Assembly: GCA_030830285.1 (NCBI GenBank)
Contig: JAURNF010000242.1
Span: 1 to 7,201, forward strand
Direction of reading: 5' to 3'
DNA length: 7,201 nt
Source of the DNA: Candidatus Kapaibacterium sp.
Lineage (GTDB): Bacteria; Bacteroidota; Ignavibacteria; Kapaibacteriales; Kapaibacteriaceae
Part shown: one piece after another, positions 4,253 through 7,201 of the stretch
How the letters are laid out: every line of letters begins with the position of its first letter
Position numbering within the stretch: the stretch's first letter is position 1
Program-made: the position numbers and the translations under genes
The notes under the pieces: generated by a model
The model's input: only the letters and a program-made list of their open reading frames with translations
What the model was told of the DNA's origin: nothing
The model's database searches: none

Positions 4253-6877
4253 ATGCAAACCAACGTACGCACCCCAACTGAGATCTTCAATCAGCCGCAA
4301 CGACTGTTAGTACCGCTGTTTCAGCGTCCATATGTGTGGAGCGAGGAGCGACAGTGGGAACCGCTGTGGAGTGATGTCATCCGTGTCGCAGGACGTGTGT
4401 TAACAGTCGGACCTGAGTCGATGCAGCCGCACTTCTTGGGCGCGGTTGTGATTCAGCAAATCCAGAATGCGGTCGGGGATCTGCAAACGCGAATCGTCAT
4501 TGACGGACAGCAGCGACTGACGACGTTGCAGATTCTCCTCGATGCCGTGCATGCAGTGTTTGCCCTGCGAGGTCACGCACATGCTGCTGCGCGCTTGGCA
4601 TATCTCGTCGAAAATGCTGAGGCGTTTCGACGGAAGCCTGAAGACCGATTTAAGGTCTGGCCAACAAATCGTGACCGTGCGGCGTTCAACGAAGTCATGG
4701 GCATTCATCCACCGTTCGATTACGATGCACTCGACCATGCTGATGCACGCCTTGTGCAAGCGCATAAGTACTTCTTCCAGCAAGCCACGGAATGGCTCGA
4801 TGAAGAGTCGATCTATTCAGACGATCTACGAGCAGACGCACTCGAGACAGCCGTAAGCAAGTTGTTGCAGTTGGTCGTGATTGACCTCCAAGTAGATGAG
4901 AATGCACAAGAGATCTTCGAGACGCTCAACGCACGCGGCACACCGCTCACACCTGTCGATCTCATTAAAAACTTCGTCTTTCAGCGATTGAGCGAAGAGG
5001 GTGTCGACGTCGAGCAGATCTACAACGACTATTGGAAGTTGTACGAGACGCCGTTCTGGGAAGAGGAGATTCTGTCAGGCCGCCTGAAGCGACCACGCGC
5101 AGTAGTGTTCTTCAACCACTGGCTGTTCAGCATGCTTGGGGAAGACATCACGTCAAGTGAGGTGTTCGCAACGTTCAAGCGTTTCTTGCTCGACAGACCT
5201 GAGTTGAAGACTCTCGATCTGGTAAAGCGCATTCATAGAGCGGCAATGGTATATGAAGACATCACACGCAAGGGTCTGTCAAGTCAAGGAGAAGTTGATC
5301 GCGTAGCACTGTTTGCATATCGAGCTGAGGCGATGCAGAGTGACGTGGTCAAGACACTGCTCTTGGCATTGCTTGATCCTGATCGAGAAACGCCGTTTAC
5401 AAGGGAGGCAGTCGAGGAGGCTGTTGACGTTATCGAAAGCTGGCTTGTAAGACGTATGCTCATTCGTGTAGCAGCGAAAAGCCACTCACGATTCCTTGCC
5501 GAGCTTGTGACTATCGTGCGCAATGCTGAAACAGACAATGTGGCTGACAGCTTGCGTAGCCATCTAGAGCGCCAGCGAGGTGATTCAACCTTCTGGCCAG
5601 ACGATATGATGGTGCGAAGCGCGTTGAAGCGGACAGCGATCTACAAGCGTATATCTCGAACACGTCTCCGCATGGTTCTGGAGTCAATCGAAGACTACAT
5701 GCGTGGGTACGGCACTGGTAAGCAGGGTCTTACAGGTGTACGCACACCTCGCGGCATGTATACCATCGAACATCTCATGCCTCAAGCATGGGAGGCAAGT
5801 TGGCAAGAGCCGACTGACGGCGATCATGGAATGCGCAAGGAGCGCATTCATACCCTAGGTAATCTGACACTCGTTACACAAGCACTTAATAGCAAGGTCT
5901 CGAACGGGGCTTGGCAGGACAAAGAACGCGAACTGAACCGTCACGGCGTGGTTTTGATGAACAACCGCCTCGTAGACTACACCCGCGAGGGTTGGTCAGA
6001 CGAACAGATCGACCGTCGCACATCGGACATGATCGACACCGTCCTTTCCATCTGGCGAGTACCCGAGGGGCACGTCATCGAGACCATGCAAAACCAGGAG
6101 AGTAAATGGGCCAACGTCAGGATCGCAGACCTCATGCGTGCTGGGCTCTTGAATGAAGGAGACATTCTGCGATCTACATGGTCCAGTCTGTCGGGAACAC
6201 AAGCGAAGGTCAGCGGTGAGGGTACCATTGTTTTCGATGGTGTTCACTATGCAACACCATCTGGCGCTGGATGTGCGGCGCGTGATGGGAAGGCAACCAA
6301 TGGCTGGACGTTTTGGTCGGTGCTTTCAAAGGGTGGTGTGTTGTTAGACGATTTGCGAAGTCAGTATCTGGGCGAGGACAACGTTGAATCCGATGATGAT
6401 CTCCTGACTGAACCGGACGATGATGCCGCTGAGGGCGATTCATCAATCCGAAGTCTTCAGCACCGCTTCTGGAATGGCTTTGCGCGACACCTTCGTGACG
6501 TTGATGTGATGATCCCGCTTGGTCAGGTTGGCCCGCGCCTTAACGTATCTGTGTCGGTTTACAAACCAAAAGTCAACATCGTACTTGTGTGCTCTGGATT
6601 CTCCTTTGAGAGCAGCGACTCAGGTCCACATATCCGAGTCGACCTACGCGTGTACGATAATCATCCGTCATATGAAGTGCTGATTGCTAAGCGCGAAGAG
6701 ATTGAGCAGGAATACGGCGCTCCACTTCATTGGTATAAGGTCGAGGGCGTCAAGCGTGCTAAGATTATGGATTATAGACCAGTTGAGTTGTTCAATGAGT
6801 CACATTGGCCCGAATACTACGACTGGCTCACCGAGCGCATTATTCGCATGCGCGAAGTGATGGTGAAGAGGCTGTGA
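4253..6877 (+). CDS. GmrSD-type (DUF262-DUF1524) restriction protein fused to RAMA and DUF4268 domains
   Basis: An 874-residue protein with no signal peptide, expected in the cytoplasm. Domains in order: DUF262 (about 5-245) with FQRPYVW (23-29), the nucleotidase motif IDGQQRLTTL (83-92) and FETLNARGTPLTPVDLIKN (222-240); a helical middle; DUF1524 HNH nuclease with IEHLMPQ (505-511, His507) and LGNLTL (535-540), Asn546 and SNGAW (550-554); RAMA (about 622-706), from RIADLMRAGLLNEGD to FDGVHYATPSGA (661-672) and NGWTFWSV (683-690); an acidic linker (708-731); and DUF4268 (about 735-868) with RFWNGF, REEIEQEYG (814-822) and HWPEYYDWL (851-859). GmrSD enzymes are NTP-dependent type IV endonucleases that cut modified DNA; RAMA is predicted to read modified DNA. 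All nuclease motifs look intact. The start has only a weak GGA (4241-4243) upstream. No methyltransferase gene is nearby. Confidence 0.93.
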   Translation: MQTNVRTPTEIFNQPQRLLVPLFQRPYVWSEERQWEPLWSDVIRVAGRVLTVGPESMQPHFLGAVVIQQIQNAVGDLQTRIVIDGQQRLTTLQILLDAVHAVFALRGHAHAAARLAYLVENAEAFRRKPEDRFKVWPTNRDRAAFNEVMGIHPPFDYDALDHADARLVQAHKYFFQQATEWLDEESIYSDDLRADALETAVSKLLQLVVIDLQVDENAQEIFETLNARGTPLTPVDLIKNFVFQRLSEEGVDVEQIYNDYWKLYETPFWEEEILSGRLKRPRAVVFFNHWLFSMLGEDITSSEVFATFKRFLLDRPELKTLDLVKRIHRAAMVYEDITRKGLSSQGEVDRVALFAYRAEAMQSDVVKTLLLALLDPDRETPFTREAVEEAVDVIESWLVRRMLIRVAAKSHSRFLAELVTIVRNAETDNVADSLRSHLERQRGDSTFWPDDMMVRSALKRTAIYKRISRTRLRMVLESIEDYMRGYGTGKQGLTGVRTPRGMYTIEHLMPQAWEASWQEPTDGDHGMRKERIHTLGNLTLVTQALNSKVSNGAWQDKERELNRHGVVLMNNRLVDYTREGWSDEQIDRRTSDMIDTVLSIWRVPEGHVIETMQNQESKWANVRIADLMRAGLLNEGDILRSTWSSLSGTQAKVSGEGTIVFDGVHYATPSGAGCAARDGKATNGWTFWSVLSKGGVLLDDLRSQYLGEDNVESDDDLLTEPDDDAAEGDSSIRSLQHRFWNGFARHLRDVDVMIPLGQVGPRLNVSVSVYKPKVNIVLVCSGFSFESSDSGPHIRVDLRVYDNHPSYEVLIAKREEIEQEYGAPLHWYKVEGVKRAKIMDYRPVELFNESHWPEYYDWLTERIIRMREVMVKRL

Positions 6878-6945
6878 GGGGGTAGTGTATGGCTCCGTTC
6901 AAACTGTCACCGGAAGATGATGGCCTATTGGCTGTAGGTTCGTAG
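6876..6945 (+). other. Eighteen-codon mini-ORF with a good ribosome-binding site
   Basis: GAGGGGG (6876-6882) overlaps the stop of the restriction gene and lies six bases before ATG 6889. The frame reads MAPFKLSPEDDGLLAVGS and stops at 6943-6945. It could be a real tiny peptide, the 5' remnant of a lost downstream gene, or chance. No family is recognised. Confidence 0.25.
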
Positions 6946-7183
6946 GCATGCTCTGTCTCTTCCACCAATCCATTTAACGTGCATCTCATCAGGGGCCGGA
7001 AACGTATCAATGGGGACGAGGGACCTGGGCGCGGTTGCGGGGTTTTGAATGAGTCAATGTCTCACAACATTTGAATTCGAGGAACTTATATCTTCGCTAT
7101 CGAACGATCGCGTTCACTATCAATGAAACAGTTGGAAGTTCATGCTACCATCCCGCGGCCACTGGTATTTTAAAGGTCAGTGT
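6946..7183. other. Non-coding stretch after the restriction gene
   Basis: No frame on the forward strand stays open long enough to be convincing. A 16-codon frame at 7123-7173 has no ribosome-binding site. No strong hairpin or repeat was seen. TATCTTCG at 7089-7096 vaguely resembles the Bacteroidota -7 element TAnnTTTG and would suit a gene starting at the window edge, but its spacing to the TTTG at 7070-7073 is short. Confidence 0.4.
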
Positions 7184-7201
7184 AAGGGGGTAGATGATGG
7201 G
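7184..7201 (+). CDS. Probable start of the next gene, cut by the window edge
   Basis: AAGGGGG (7184-7190) is a strong ribosome-binding site, with ATG at 7194 (three bases away) and a better spaced ATG at 7197 (six bases away). Only one or two codons are visible, so nothing can be said about the product. It resembles the initiation region at 6878-6892 (12 of 15 bases). Confidence 0.35.

Noticed and set aside
7123..7173. Sixteen-codon frame beginning MKQLEVHA
   Set aside because: No ribosome-binding site and too short to support; could only be a leader peptide by speculation.

Overview
The window looks like a stretch of chromosome from a Gram-negative bacterium of moderate GC, most likely in the Bacteroidota/Chlorobiota (Kapabacteria-like) neighbourhood. 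This placement is an inference. It rests on the overall style of a TM2 / DUF2752 / DUF4870-like / M48 gene set that I associate with Bacteroidota relatives, and on short GC-rich palindromic repeats scattered between and inside genes. No rRNA, tRNA, CRISPR array or transposase is visible. Every convincing gene is on the + strand.

Layout. Positions 1-199 hold no convincing gene but contain a strong hairpin whose loop is complementary to an upstream segment (34-111), followed by a 13-base motif that recurs at 3489-3501. A degenerate TM2-type small membrane protein (200-502) and a very basic 67-residue protein (581-784) follow, closed by a GC-rich hairpin (789-827). Next comes a tightly packed five-gene membrane operon (901-3397): TM2 protein, DUF2752 protein, DUF4870-like protein, M48 metalloprotease and TspO. 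Its genes are separated by 1 base or overlap by a few bases (ATGA overlaps at 1678 and 2103, and a possible one at 2897). The tspO gene carries an in-frame, roughly 80% GC tandem palindromic insertion between helices 2 and 3. The spacer after tspO contains a second tandem pair of related hairpins (3404-3471). A secreted P13-like outer-membrane protein follows (3552-4148).

The last gene (4253-6877) is the main defence candidate. It encodes an 874-residue protein with a GmrSD-type DUF262 nucleotidase domain and a DUF1524 HNH nuclease domain, followed by a C-terminal RAMA domain (predicted reader of modified DNA), an acidic linker and a DUF4268 domain. No methyltransferase accompanies it in the window, which suggests a single-protein type IV (modification-dependent) restriction factor. 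The final 320 bases contain only an 18-codon mini-ORF and, at the very edge, a ribosome-binding site with the first bases of a probable next gene.

Functionally the window has two parts: a membrane or envelope module (TM2, DUF2752, DUF4870-like, M48, TspO, P13-like) and a stand-alone defence gene. The recurring palindromic repeats link them physically rather than functionally.
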